From: Anisakis pegreffii
Taxonomy: Eukaryota > Nematoda > Chromadorea > Rhabditida > Anisakidae
DNA: 64,000 nucleotides
Assembly (NCBI GenBank): GCA_035041965.1
Contig: JAPYMA010003011.1
Coordinates: 186,001-250,000, forward strand
Direction of reading: 5' to 3'
Shown: positions 27,101 to 42,100 of the stretch, one piece after another
How the letters are laid out: each line of letters begins with the position of its first letter
How positions within the stretch are numbered: position 1 is the first letter of the stretch
The notes under the pieces: generated by a model
What the model saw: only the letters and a program-made list of their open reading frames with translations
Database searches by the model: none
What the model was told of the DNA's origin: nothing
Made by a program: the position numbers and the translations under genes

Positions 27101-30100
27101 CGAAAAACAAAACAAATGCCTACCTGATTTCATACATATGACGATCTCCTTGGGTAGTTCGTATAGAGTTCCGGGCTGGTGTGGCACGGTAGCGATTCTC
27201 TGCATTTGATAGCATTTTGTTTCCAGCTTGTCACAGAACTCAGCTCCAAACTTCGCCCTACATGTTGCTAACGGATTCTCTGAAAATTTATCTTGTTCAC
27301 GACTTTCAACCTCAGTTTGGCGCTCACCACGGAGTGCGCACTGAAAAGCAAGAAAGCGATTATTACGGCCTACACCATAACAAACGCATACCTTCGGATA
27401 TACACTTGATGACAGCTGAAGGTAGTATTCGACCGGACTCAACTGTGATCGTCACACGAAGCATTGTCGCACATGTTTTTTCCAATTTCGTGCAAAATTC
27501 TTTACCATATTTAGCTTCACATGAGTCGACAACCTCTTCTAAAAACAACACAATGACTGATGGAATAGTCATATAAGATCGGCCAATCCATCTCCTCATG
27601 ATACATGGAATGTCTAATCAATGAATGCATGTGGTATGCAAATGAATACCTGATTTCATGCAAATGATGATCGCTTCCGGTAATTCAACGAGAACGCCAG
27701 CTACACGTCTCACCACAGGGATGTTCAGCAATTTGTAGCAACGTGCTTCTAGCTTCTCGCAAAACACTTGATCGAATTTCATTCTGCACGTTGCAATCGG
27801 ATGCTCTGAAATGTGATGCGTTCAATCGTGAATCAATGCTCGTCATTGCTGGCCAAACAACATTTCGGAAGCGCTCAACTCATCCAACGAATACACTATC
27901 TGCATACATGCGATTAAAAATTTCTACCTGTTATCACACATTTGATGACTACTGACGGTATAACACGATTCAAACCATTCGACAGTGTTATGCCGAGCAT
28001 TGATGCGCATGATATTTCCAAGCTTCTACAGTACTCTCTGCCATGTTTATCTATGCACGTCCTCAGAACCGTCTCTGTAAAAAAAAATTCCCTTCATTGC
28101 TGTGGAAAACAGACGGCAGCAAAATGCGCACATGTTGAACGAGTCAGGGCTCGCCCTATGCCAACTTCTCGCACGAATGATGAGAAAGCTAATCGAACGA
28201 ACGAGCGCAAAGCTGAAACCTGTTGTTACGCAGATGGCGACTTCCTGTGGTAATTCGTACAGAGTTCCAGGTTGACGATTGACGAAGGGCATATTTTGCA
28301 ATTCGTAGCAACGTTCTTCGATCTTCCTACAGAACTCTTCGCCATATTTCACTATGCACGTCGCCAATGGATCTTCTGTAAATGGCTTTCTTTGAATGCA
28401 CAGAAAAATTCATTTCCTCGAGAACGCAATGCTTGCACACATGTTATTCATCCACTGCATTCTATTGTCGTTCGATCACTCACGTCGTCAATCGAAAACT
28501 CTCATCCAATACGATTCCATGTCAGTTTGGATGGTGGAATATTGCGATACAAAATCAATGGTTTAGCAGCCGTGCAATATGGATTGCATACCTCTGGAAA
28601 TGCACTTGATGACAACCGACGGCAATATGCGACCAGAATCTCTCGAAAGTGTTACGCCAAGCATTGTTGCGCATACTGTTGTCATTTTTGTGCAGAATTC
28701 TTTGCCGTATTTTGCTACGCACAGGTCGACAATCACCTCTGCAAACAAAAACAAAACAAATAACGTCCAGTGAGCACATTTCAATACTGCAGGAGCGAGC
28801 ATAGTGACATCGAATACAATGTTTCATTCCTTTTACTCGAAACAGAAAACGGGAACACCAATTGCGCTCGAAAAACAAAACAAATGCCTACCTGATTTCA
28901 TACATATGACGATCTCCTTGGGTAGTTCGTATAGAGTTCCGGGCTGGTGTGGCACGGTAGCGATTCTCTGCATTTGATAGCATTTTGTTTCCAGCTTGTC
29001 ACAGAACTCAGCTCCAAACTTCGCCCTACATGTTGCTAACGGATTCTCTGAAAATTTATCTTGTTCACGACTTTCAACCTCAGTTTGGCGCTCACCACGG
29101 AGTGCGCACTGAAAAGCAAGAAAGCGATTATTACGGCCTACACCATAACAAACGCATACCTTCGGATATACACTTGATGACAGCTGAAGGTAGTATTCGA
29201 CCGGACTCAACTGTGATCGTCACACGAAGCATTGTCGCACATGTTTTTTCCAATTTCGTGCAAAATTCTTTACCATATTTAGCTTCACATGAGTCGACAA
29301 CCTCTTCTAAAAACAACACAATGACTGATGGAATAGTCATATAAGATCGGCCAATCCATCTCCTCATGATACATGGAATGTCTAATCAATGAATGCATGT
29401 GGTATGCAAATGAATACCTGATTTCATGCAAATGATGATCGCTTCCGGTAATTCAACGAGAACGCCAGCTACACGTCTCACCACAGGGATGTTCAGCAAT
29501 TTGTAGCAACGTGCTTCTAGCTTCTCGCAAAACACTTGATCGAATTTCATTCTGCACGTTGCAATCGGATGCTCTGAAATGTGATGCGTTCAATCGTGAA
29601 TCAATGCTCGTCATTGCTGGCCAAACAACATTTCGGAAGCGCTCAACTCATCCAACGAATACACTATCTGCATACATGCGATTAAAAATTTCTACCTGTT
29701 ATCACACATTTGATGACTACTGACGGTATAACACGATTCAAACCATTCGACAGTGTTATGCCGAGCATTGATGCGCATGATATTTCCAAGCTTCTACAGT
29801 ACTCTCTGCCATGTTTATCTATGCACGTCCTCAGAACCGTCTCTGTAAAAAAAAATTCCCTTCATTGCTGTGGAAAACAGACGGCAGCAAAATGCGCACA
29901 TGTTGAACGAGTCAGGGCTCGCCCTATGCCAACTTCTCGCACGAATGATGAGAAAGCTAATCGAACGAACGAGCGCAAAGCTGAAACCTGTTGTTACGCA
30001 GATGGCGACTTCCTGTGGTAATTCGTACAGAGTTCCAGGTTGACGATTGACGAAGGGCATATTTTGCAATTCGTAGCAACGTTCTTCGATCTTCCTACAG

Positions 30101-33100
30101 AACTCTTCGCCATATTTCACTATGCACGTCGCCAATGGATCTTCTGTAAATGGCTTTCTTTGAATGCACAGAAAAATTCATTTCCTCGAGAACGCAATGC
30201 TTGCACACATGTTATTCATCCACTGCATTCTATTGTCGTTCGATCACTCACGTCGTCAATCGAAAACTCTCATCCAATACGATTCCATGTCAGTTTGGAT
30301 GGTGGAATATTGCGATACAAAATCAATGGTTTAGCAGCCGTGCAATATGGATTGCATACCTCTGGAAATGCACTTGATGACAACCGACGGCAATATGCGA
30401 CCAGAATCTCTCGAAAGTGTTACGCCAAGCATTGTTGCGCATACTGTTGTCATTTTTGTGCAGAATTCTTTGCCGTATTTTGCTACGCACAGGTCGACAA
30501 TCACCTCTGCAAACAAAAACAAAACAAATAACGTCCAGTGAGCACATTTCAATACTGCAGGAGCGAGCATAGTGACATCGAATACAATGTTTCATTCCTT
30601 TTACTCGAAACAGAAAACGGGAACACCAATTGCGCTCGAAAAACAAAACAAATGCCTACCTGATTTCATACATATGACGATCTCCTTGGGTAGTTCGTAT
30701 AGAGTTCCGGGCTGGTGTGGCACGGTAGCGATTCTCTGCATTTGATAGCATTTTGTTTCCAGCTTGTCACAGAACTCAGCTCCAAACTTCGCCCTACATG
30801 TTGCTAACGGATTCTCTGAAAATTTATCTTGTTCACGACTTTCAACCTCAGTTTGGCGCTCACCACGGAGTGCGCACTGAAAAGCAAGAAAGCGATTATT
30901 ACGGCCTACACCATAACAAACGCATACCTTCGGATATACACTTGATGACAGCTGAAGGTAGTATTCGACCGGACTCAACTGTGATCGTCACACGAAGCAT
31001 TGTCGCACATGTTTTTTCCAATTTCGTGCAAAATTCTTTACCATATTTAGCTTCACATGAGTCGACAACCTCTTCTAAAAACAACACAATGACTGATGGA
31101 ATAGTCATATAAGATCGGCCAATCCATCTCCTCATGATACATGGAATGTCTAATCAATGAATGCATGTGGTATGCAAATGAATACCTGATTTCATGCAAA
31201 TGATGATCGCTTCCGGTAATTCAACGAGAACGCCAGCTACACGTCTCACCACAGGGATGTTCAGCAATTTGTAGCAACGTGCTTCTAGCTTCTCGCAAAA
31301 CACTTGATCGAATTTCATTCTGCACGTTGCAATCGGATGCTCTGAAATGTGATGCGTTCAATCGTGAATCAATGCTCGTCATTGCTGGCCAAACAACATT
31401 TCGGAAGCGCTCAACTCATCCAACGAATACACTATCTGCATACATGCGATTAAAAATTTCTACCTGTTATCACACATTTGATGACTACTGACGGTATAAC
31501 ACGATTCAAACCATTCGACAGTGTTATGCCGAGCATTGATGCGCATGATATTTCCAAGCTTCTACAGTACTCTCTGCCATGTTTATCTATGCACGTCCTC
31601 AGAACCGTCTCTGTAAAAAAAAATTCCCTTCATTGCTGTGGAAAACAGACGGCAGCAAAATGCGCACATGTTGAACGAGTCAGGGCTCGCCCTATGCCAA
31701 CTTCTCGCACGAATGATGAGAAAGCTAATCGAACGAACGAGCGCAAAGCTGAAACCTGTTGTTACGCAGATGGCGACTTCCTGTGGTAATTCGTACAGAG
31801 TTCCAGGTTGACGATTGACGAAGGGCATATTTTGCAATTCGTAGCAACGTTCTTCGATCTTCCTACAGAACTCTTCGCCATATTTCACTATGCACGTCGC
31901 CAATGGATCTTCTGTAAATGGCTTTCTTTGAATGCACAGAAAAATTCATTTCCTCGAGAACGCAATGCTTGCACACATGTTATTCATCCACTGCATTCTA
32001 TTGTCGTTCGATCACTCACGTCGTCAATCGAAAACTCTCATCCAATACGATTCCATGTCAGTTTGGATGGTGGAATATTGCGATACAAAATCAATGGTTT
32101 AGCAGCCGTGCAATATGGATTGCATACCTCTGGAAATGCACTTGATGACAACCGACGGCAATATGCGACCAGAATCTCTCGAAAGTGTTACGCCAAGCAT
32201 TGTTGCGCATACTGTTGTCATTTTTGTGCAGAATTCTTTGCCGTATTTTGCTACGCACAGGTCGACAATCACCTCTGCAAACAAAAACAAAACAAATAAC
32301 GTCCAGTGAGCACATTTCAATACTGCAGGAGCGAGCATAGTGACATCGAATACAATGTTTCATTCCTTTTACTCGAAACAGAAAACGGGAACACCAATTG
32401 CGCTCGAAAAACAAAACAAATGCCTACCTGATTTCATACATATGACGATCTCCTTGGGTAGTTCGTATAGAGTTCCGGGCTGGTGTGGCACGGTAGCGAT
32501 TCTCTGCATTTGATAGCATTTTGTTTCCAGCTTGTCACAGAACTCAGCTCCAAACTTCGCCCTACATGTTGCTAACGGATTCTCTGAAAATTTATCTTGT
32601 TCACGACTTTCAACCTCAGTTTGGCGCTCACCACGGAGTGCGCACTGAAAAGCAAGAAAGCGATTATTACGGCCTACACCATAACAAACGCATACCTTCG
32701 GATATACACTTGATGACAGCTGAAGGTAGTATTCGACCGGACTCAACTGTGATCGTCACACGAAGCATTGTCGCACATGTTTTTTCCAATTTCGTGCAAA
32801 ATTCTTTACCATATTTAGCTTCACATGAGTCGACAACCTCTTCTAAAAACAACACAATGACTGATGGAATAGTCATATAAGGAATAGTCATATAAGATCG
32901 GCCAATCCATCTCCTCATGATACATGGAATGTCTAATCAATGAATGCATGTGGTATGCAAATGAATACCTGATTTCATGCAAATGATGATCGCTTCCGGT
33001 AATTCAACGAGAACGCCAGCTACCGTCTCACCACAGGGATGTTCAGCAATTCGTAGCAACGTCTTCCCTAGCTTCTCACTGGCTGTGATCAATTTCATTC

Positions 33101-36100
33101 TGCACGTTGCAATCGGATGCTCTGAAATGTGATGCGTTCGTCGTGATATCAATGCTCGTCGTTAACACGTAACAACGTATTTTGGAAGCACTCAACTCAT
33201 CCAACGAATACCACTATCTACTTCGTGCGATAAAAAATTTCTCTGTTATCCGCATTTGATGACTACTGACGGTATAACACGATTCAAACCATTCGACAGT
33301 GTTATGCCGAGCATTGATGCGCATGATATTTCCAAGCTTCTACAGTACTCTCTGCCATGTTTATCTATGCACGTCCTCAGAACCGTCTCTGTAAAAAAAT
33401 TCCCTTCATTGCTGTGGAAAACAGACGGCAGCAAAATGCGCACATGTTGAACGAGTCAGGGCTCGCCCTATGCCAACTTCTCGCACGAATGATGAGAAAG
33501 CTAATCGAACGAACGAGCGCAAAGCTGAAACCTGTTGTTACGCAGATGGCGACTTCCTGTGGTAATTCGTACAGAGTTCCAGGTTGACGATTGACGAAGG
33601 GCATATTTTGCAATTCGTAGCAACGTTCTTCGATCTTCCTACAGAACTCTTCGCCATATTTCACTATGCACGTCGCCAATGGATCTTCTGTAAATGGCTT
33701 TCTTTGAATGCACAGAAAAATTCATTTCCTCGAGAACGCAATGCTTGCACACATGTTATTCATCCACTGCATTCTATTGTCGTTCGATCACTCACGTCGT
33801 CAATCGAAAACTCTCATCCAATACGATTCCATGTCAGTTTGGAGTTTGGCGCTCTCACCACCAGGTGCACTGAAAAGCAAGAAAGCGATTGTGCAGCTAC
33901 GCAACAAACGCATACCTTCGGATATACACTTGATGACAGCTGAAGGTAGTATTCGACCGGACTCAACTGTGATCGTCACACGAAGCATTGTCGCACATGT
34001 TTTTTCCAATTTCGTGCAAAATTCTTTACCATATTTAGCTTCACATGAGTCGACAACCTCTTCTAAAAACAACACAATGACTGATGGAATAGTCATATAA
34101 GATCGGCCAATCCATCTCCTCATGATACATGGAATGTCTAATCAATGAATGCATGTGGTATGCAAATGAATACCTGATTTCATGCAAATGATGATCGCTT
34201 CCGGTAATTCAACGAGAACGCCAGCTACACGTCTCACCACAGGGATGTTCAGCAATTTGTAGCAACGTGCTTCTAGCTTCTCGCAAAACACTTGATCGAA
34301 TTTCATTCTGCACGTTGCAATCGGATGCTCTGAAATGTGATGCGTTCAATCGTGAATCAATGCTCGTCATTGCTGGCCAAACAACATTTCGGAAGCGCTC
34401 AACTCATCCAACGAATACACTATCTGCATACATGCGATTAAAAATTTCTACCTGTTATCACACATTTGATGACTACTGACGGTATAACACGATTCAAACC
34501 ATTCGACAGTGTTATGCCGAGCATTGATGCGCATGATATTTCCAAGCTTCTACAGTACTCTCTGCCATGTTTATCTATGCACGTCCTCAGAACCGTCTCT
34601 GTAAAAAAAAATTCCCTTCATTGCTGTGGAAAACAGACGGCAGCAAAATGCGCACATGTTGAACGAGTCAGGGCTCGCCCTATGCCAACTTCTCGCACGA
34701 ATGATGAGAAAGCTAATCGAACGAACGAGCGCAAAGCTGAAACCTGTTGTTACGCAGATGGCGACTTCCTGTGGTAATTCGTACAGAGTTCCAGGTTGAC
34801 GATTGACGAAGGGCATATTTTGCAATTCGTAGCAACGTTCTTCGATCTTCCTACAGAACTCTTCGCCATATTTCACTATGCACGTCGCCAATGGATCTTC
34901 TGTAAATGGCTTTCTTTGAATGCACAGAAAAATTCATTTCCTCGAGAACGCAATGCTTGCACACATGTTATTCATCCACTGCATTCTATTGTCGTTCGAT
35001 CACTCACGTCGTCAATCGAAAACTCTCATCCAATACGATTCCATGTCAGTTTGGATGGTGGAATATTGCGATACAAAATCAATGGTTTAGCAGCCGTGCA
35101 ATATGGATTGCATACCTCTGGAAATGCACTTGATGACAACCGACGGCAATATGCGACCAGAATCTCTCGAAAGTGTTACGCCAAGCATTGTTGCGCATAC
35201 TGTTGTCATTTTTGTGCAGAATTCTTTGCCGTATTTTGCTACGCACAGGTCGACAATCACCTCTGCAAACAAAAACAAAACAAATAACGTCCAGTGAGCA
35301 CATTTCAATACTGCAGGAGCGAGCATAGTGACATCGAATACAATGTTTCATTCCTTTTACTCGAAACAGAAAACGGGAACACCAATTGCGCTCGAAAAAC
35401 AAAACAAATGCCTACCTGATTTCATACATATGACGATCTCCTTGGGTAGTTCGTATAGAGTTCCGGGCTGGTGTGGCACGGTAGCGATTCTCTGCATTTG
35501 ATAGCATTTTGTTTCCAGCTTGTCACAGAACTCAGCTCCAAACTTCGCCCTACATGTTGCTAACGGATTCTCTGAAAATTTATCTTGTTCACGACTTTCA
35601 ACCTCAGTTTGGCGCTCACCACGGAGTGCGCACTGAAAAGCAAGAAAGCGATTATTACGGCCTACACCATAACAAACGCATACCTTCGGATATACACTTG
35701 ATGACAGCTGAAGGTAGTATTCGACCGGACTCAACTGTGATCGTCACACGAAGCATTGTCGCACATGTTTTTTCCAATTTCGTGCAAAATTCTTTACCAT
35801 ATTTAGCTTCACATGAGTCGACAACCTCTTCTAAAAACAACACAATGACTGATGGAATAGTCATATAAGATCGGCCAATCCATCTCCTCATGATACATGG
35901 AATGTCTAATCAATGAATGCATGTGGTATGCAAATGAATACCTGATTTCATGCAAATGATGATCGCTTCCGGTAATTCAACGAGAACGCCAGCTACACGT
36001 CTCACCACAGGGATGTTCAGCAATTTGTAGCAACGTGCTTCTAGCTTCTCGCAAAACACTTGATCGAATTTCATTCTGCACGTTGCAATCGGATGCTCTG

Positions 36101-39100
36101 AAATGTGATGCGTTCAATCGTGAATCAATGCTCGTCATTGCTGGCCAAACAACATTTCGGAAGCGCTCAACTCATCCAACGAATACACTATCTGCATACA
36201 TGCGATTAAAAATTTCTACCTGTTATCACACATTTGATGACTACTGACGGTATAACACGATTCAAACCATTCGACAGTGTTATGCCGAGCATTGATGCGC
36301 ATGATATTTCCAAGCTTCTACAGTACTCTCTGCCATGTTTATCTATGCACGTCCTCAGAACCGTCTCTGTAAAAAAAATTCCCTTCATTGCTGTGGAAAA
36401 CAGACGGCAGCAAAATGCGCACATGTTGAACGAGTCAGGGCTCGCCCTATGCCAACTTCTCGCACGAATGATGAGAAAGCTAATCGAACGAACGAGCGCA
36501 AAGCTGAAACCTGTTGTTACGCAGATGGCGACTTCCTGTGGTAATTCGTACAGAGTTCCAGGTTGACGATTGACGAAGGGCATATTTTGCAATTCGTAGC
36601 AACGTTCTTCGATCTTCCTACAGAACTCTTCGCCATATTTCACTATGCACGTCGCCAATGGATCTTCTGTAAATGGCTTTCTTTGAATGCACAGAAAAAT
36701 TCATTTCCTCGAGAACGCAATGCTTGCACACATGTTATTCATCCACTGCATTCTATTGTCGTTCGATCACTCACGTCGTCAATCGAAAACTCTCATCCAA
36801 TACGATTCCATGTCAGTTTGGATGGTGGAATATTGCGATACAAAATCAATGGTTTAGCAGCCGTGCAATATGGATTGCATACCTCTGGAAATGCACTTGA
36901 TGACAACCGACGGCAATATGCGACCAGAATCTCTCGAAAGTGTTACGCCAAGCATTGTTGCGCATACTGTTGTCATTTTTGTGCAGAATTCTTTGCCGTA
37001 TTTTGCTACGCACAGGTCGACAATCACCTCTGCAAACAAAAACAAAACAAATAACGTCCAGTGAGCACATTTCAATACTGCAGGAGCGAGCATAGTGACA
37101 TCGAATACAATGTTTCATTCCTTTTACTCGAAACAGAAAACGGGAACACCAATTGCGCTCGAAAAACAAAACAAATGCCTACCTGATTTCATACATATGA
37201 CGATCTCCTTGGGTAGTTCGTATAGAGTTCCGGGCTGGTGTGGCACGGTAGCGATTCTCTGCATTTGATAGCATTTTGTTTCCAGCTTGTCACAGAACTC
37301 AGCTCCAAACTTCGCCCTACATGTTGCTAACGGATTCTCTGAAAATTTATCTTGTTCACGACTTTCAACCTCAGTTTGGCGCTCACCACGGAGTGCGCAC
37401 TGAAAAGCAAGAAAGCGATTATTACGGCCTACACCATAACAAACGCATACCTTCGGATATACACTTGATGACAGCTGAAGGTAGTATTCGACCGGACTCA
37501 ACTGTGATCGTCACACGAAGCATTGTCGCACATGTTTTTTCCAATTTCGTGCAAAATTCTTTACCATATTTAGCTTCACATGAGTCGACAACCTCTTCTA
37601 AAAACAACACAATGACTGATGGAATAGTCATATAAGATCGGCCAATCCATCTCCTCATGATACATGGAATGTCTAATCAATGAATGCATGTGGTATGCAA
37701 ATGAATACCTGATTTCATGCAAATGATGATCGCTTCCGGTAATTCAACGAGAACGCCAGCTACACGTCTCACCACAGGGATGTTCAGCAATTTGTAGCAA
37801 CGTGCTTCTAGCTTCTCGCAAAACACTTGATCGAATTTCATTCTGCACGTTGCAATCGGATGCTCTGAAATGTGATGCGTTCAATCGTGAATCAATGCTC
37901 GTCATTGCTGGCCAAACAACATTTCGGAAGCGCTCAACTCATCCAACGAATACACTATCTGCATACATGCGATTAAAAATTTCTACCTGTTATCACACAT
38001 TTGATGACTACTGACGGTATAACACGATTCAAACCATTCGACAGTGTTATGCCGAGCATTGATGCGCATGATATTTCCAAGCTTCTACAGTACTCTCTGC
38101 CATGTTTATCTATGCACGTCCTCAGAACCGTCTCTGTAAAAAAAATTCCCTTCATTGCTGTGGAAAACAGACGGCAGCAAAATGCGCACATGTTGAACGA
38201 GTCAGGGCTCGCCCTATGCCAACTTCTCGCACGAATGATGAGAAAGCTAATCGAACGAACGAGCGCAAAGCTGAAACCTGTTGTTACGCAGATGGCGACT
38301 TCCTGTGGTAATTCGTACAGAGTTCCAGGTTGACGATTGACGAAGGGCATATTTTGCAATTCGTAGCAACGTTCTTCGATCTTCCTACAGAACTCTTCGC
38401 CATATTTCACTATGCACGTCGCCAATGGATCTTCTGTAAATGGCTTTCTTTGAATGCACAGAAAAATTCATTTCCTCGAGAACGCAATGCTTGCACACAT
38501 GTTATTCATCCACTGCATTCTATTGTCGTTCGATCACTCACGTCGTCAATCGAAAACTCTCATCCAATACGATTCCATGTCAGTTTGGATGGTGGAATAT
38601 TGCGATACAAAATCAATGGTTTAGCAGCCGTGCAATATGGATTGCATACCTCTGGAAATGCACTTGATGACAACCGACGGCAATATGCGACCAGAATCTC
38701 TCGAAAGTGTTACGCCAAGCATTGTTGCGCATACTGTTGTCATTTTTGTGCAGAATTCTTTGCCGTATTTTGCTACGCACAGGTCGACAATCACCTCTGC
38801 AAACAAAAACAAAACAAATAACGTCCAGTGAGCACATTTCAATACTGCAGGAGCGAGCATAGTGACATCGAATACAATGTTTCATTCCTTTTACTCGAAA
38901 CAGAAAACGGGAACACCAATTGCGCTCGAAAAACAAAACAAATGCCTACCTGATTTCATACATATGACGATCTCCTTGGGTAGTTCGTATAGAGTTCCGG
39001 GCTGGTGTGGCACGGTAGCGATTCTCTGCATTTGATAGCATTTTGTTTCCAGCTTGTCACAGAACTCAGCTCCAAACTTCGCCCTACATGTTGCTAACGG

Positions 39101-42100
39101 ATTCTCTGAAAATTTATCTTGTTCACGACTTTCAACCTCAGTTTGGCGCTCACCACGGAGTGCGCACTGAAAAGCAAGAAAGCGATTATTACGGCCTACA
39201 CCATAACAAACGCATACCTTCGGATATACACTTGATGACAGCTGAAGGTAGTATTCGACCGGACTCAACTGTGATCGTCACACGAAGCATTGTCGCACAT
39301 GTTTTTTCCAATTTCGTGCAAAATTCTTTACCATATTTAGCTTCACATGAGTCGACAACCTCTTCTAAAAACAACACAATGACTGATGGAATAGTCATAT
39401 AAGATCGGCCAATCCATCTCCTCATGATACATGGAATGTCTAATCAATGAATGCATGTGGTATGCAAATGAATACCTGATTTCATGCAAATGATGATCGC
39501 TTCCGGTAATTCAACGAGAACGCCAGCTACACGTCTCACCACAGGGATGTTCAGCAATTTGTAGCAACGTGCTTCTAGCTTCTCGCAAAACACTTGATCG
39601 AATTTCATTCTGCACGTTGCAATCGGATGCTCTGAAATGTGATGCGTTCAATCGTGAATCAATGCTCGTCATTGCTGGCCAAACAACATTTCGGAAGCGC
39701 TCAACTCATCCAACGAATACACTATCTGCATACATGCGATTAAAAATTTCTACCTGTTATCACACATTTGATGACTACTGACGGTATAACACGATTCAAA
39801 CCATTCGACAGTGTTATGCCGAGCATTGATGCGCATGATATTTCCAAGCTTCTACAGTACTCTCTGCCATGTTTATCTATGCACGTCCTCAGAACCGTCT
39901 CTGTAAAAAAAAATTCCCTTCATTGCTGTGGAAAACAGACGGCAGCAAAATGCGCACATGTTGAACGAGTCAGGGCTCGCCCTATGCCAACTTCTCGCAC
40001 GAATGATGAGAAAGCTAATCGAACGAACGAGCGCAAAGCTGAAACCTGTTGTTACGCAGATGGCGACTTCCTGTGGTAATTCGTACAGAGTTCCAGGTTG
40101 ACGATTGACGAAGGGCATATTTTGCAATTCGTAGCAACGTTCTTCGATCTTCCTACAGAACTCTTCGCCATATTTCACTATGCACGTCGCCAATGGATCT
40201 TCTGTAAATGGCTTTCTTTGAATGCACAGAAAAATTCATTTCCTCGAGAACGCAATGCTTGCACACATGTTATTCATCCACTGCATTCTATTGTCGTTCG
40301 ATCACTCACGTCGTCAATCGAAAACTCTCATCCAATACGATTCCATGTCAGTTTGGATGGTGGAATATTGCGATACAAAATCAATGGTTTAGCAGCCGTG
40401 CAATATGGATTGCATACCTCTGGAAATGCACTTGATGACAACCGACGGCAATATGCGACCAGAATCTCTCGAAAGTGTTACGCCAAGCATTGTTGCGCAT
40501 ACTGTTGTCATTTTTGTGCAGAATTCTTTGCCGTATTTTGCTACGCACAGGTCGACAATCACCTCTGCAAACAAAAACAAAACAAATAACGTCCAGTGAG
40601 CACATTTCAATACTGCAGGAGCGAGCATAGTGACATCGAATACAATGTTTCATTCCTTTTACTCGAAACAGAAAACGGGAACACCAATTGCGCTCGAAAA
40701 ACAAAACAAATGCCTACCTGATTTCATACATATGACGATCTCCTTGGGTAGTTCGTATAGAGTTCCGGGCTGGTGTGGCACGGTAGCGATTCTCTGCATT
40801 TGATAGCATTTTGTTTCCAGCTTGTCACAGAACTCAGCTCCAAACTTCGCCCTACATGTTGCTAACGGATTCTCTGAAAATTTATCTTGTTCACGACTTT
40901 CAACCTCAGTTTGGCGCTCACCACGGAGTGCGCACTGAAAAGCAAGAAAGCGATTATTACGGCCTACACCATAACAAACGCATACCTTCGGATATACACT
41001 TGATGACAGCTGAAGGTAGTATTCGACCGGACTCAACTGTGATCGTCACACGAAGCATTGTCGCACATGTTTTTTCCAATTTCGTGCAAAATTCTTTACC
41101 ATATTTAGCTTCACATGAGTCGACAACCTCTTCTAAAAACAACACAATGACTGATGGAATAGTCATATAAGATCGGCCAATCCATCTCCTCATGATACAT
41201 GGAATGTCTAATCAATGAATGCATGTGGTATGCAAATGAATACCTGATTTCATGCAAATGATGATCGCTTCCGGTAATTCAACGAGAACGCCAGCTACAC
41301 GTCTCACCACAGGGATGTTCAGCAATTTGTAGCAACGTGCTTCTAGCTTCTCGCAAAACACTTGATCGAATTTCATTCTGCACGTTGCAATCGGATGCTC
41401 TGAAATGTGATGCGTTCAATCGTGAATCAATGCTCGTCATTGCTGGCCAAACAACATTTCGGAAGCGCTCAACTCATCCAACGAATACACTATCTGCATA
41501 CATGCGATTAAAAATTTCTACCTGTTATCACACATTTGATGACTACTGACGGTATAACACGATTCAAACCATTCGACAGTGTTATGCCGAGCATTGATGC
41601 GCATGATATTTCCAAGCTTCTACAGTACTCTCTGCCATGTTTATCTATGCACGTCCTCAGAACCGTCTCTGTAAAAAAAATTCCCTTCATTGCTGTGGAA
41701 AACAGACGGCAGCAAAATGCGCACATGTTGAACGAGTCAGGGCTCGCCCTATGCCAACTTCTCGCACGAATGATGAGAAAGCTAATCGAACGAACGAGCG
41801 CAAAGCTGAAACCTGTTGTTACGCAGATGGCGACTTCCTGTGGTAATTCGTACAGAGTTCCAGGTTGACGATTGACGAAGGGCATATTTTGCAATTCGTA
41901 GCAACGTTCTTCGATCTTCCTACAGAACTCTTCGCCATATTTCACTATGCACGTCGCCAATGGATCTTCTGTAAATGGCTTTCTTTGAATGCACAGAAAA
42001 ATTCATTTCCTCGAGAACGCAATGCTTGCACACATGTTATTCATCCACTGCATTCTATTGTCGTTCGATCACTCACGTCGTCAATCGAAAACTCTCATCC

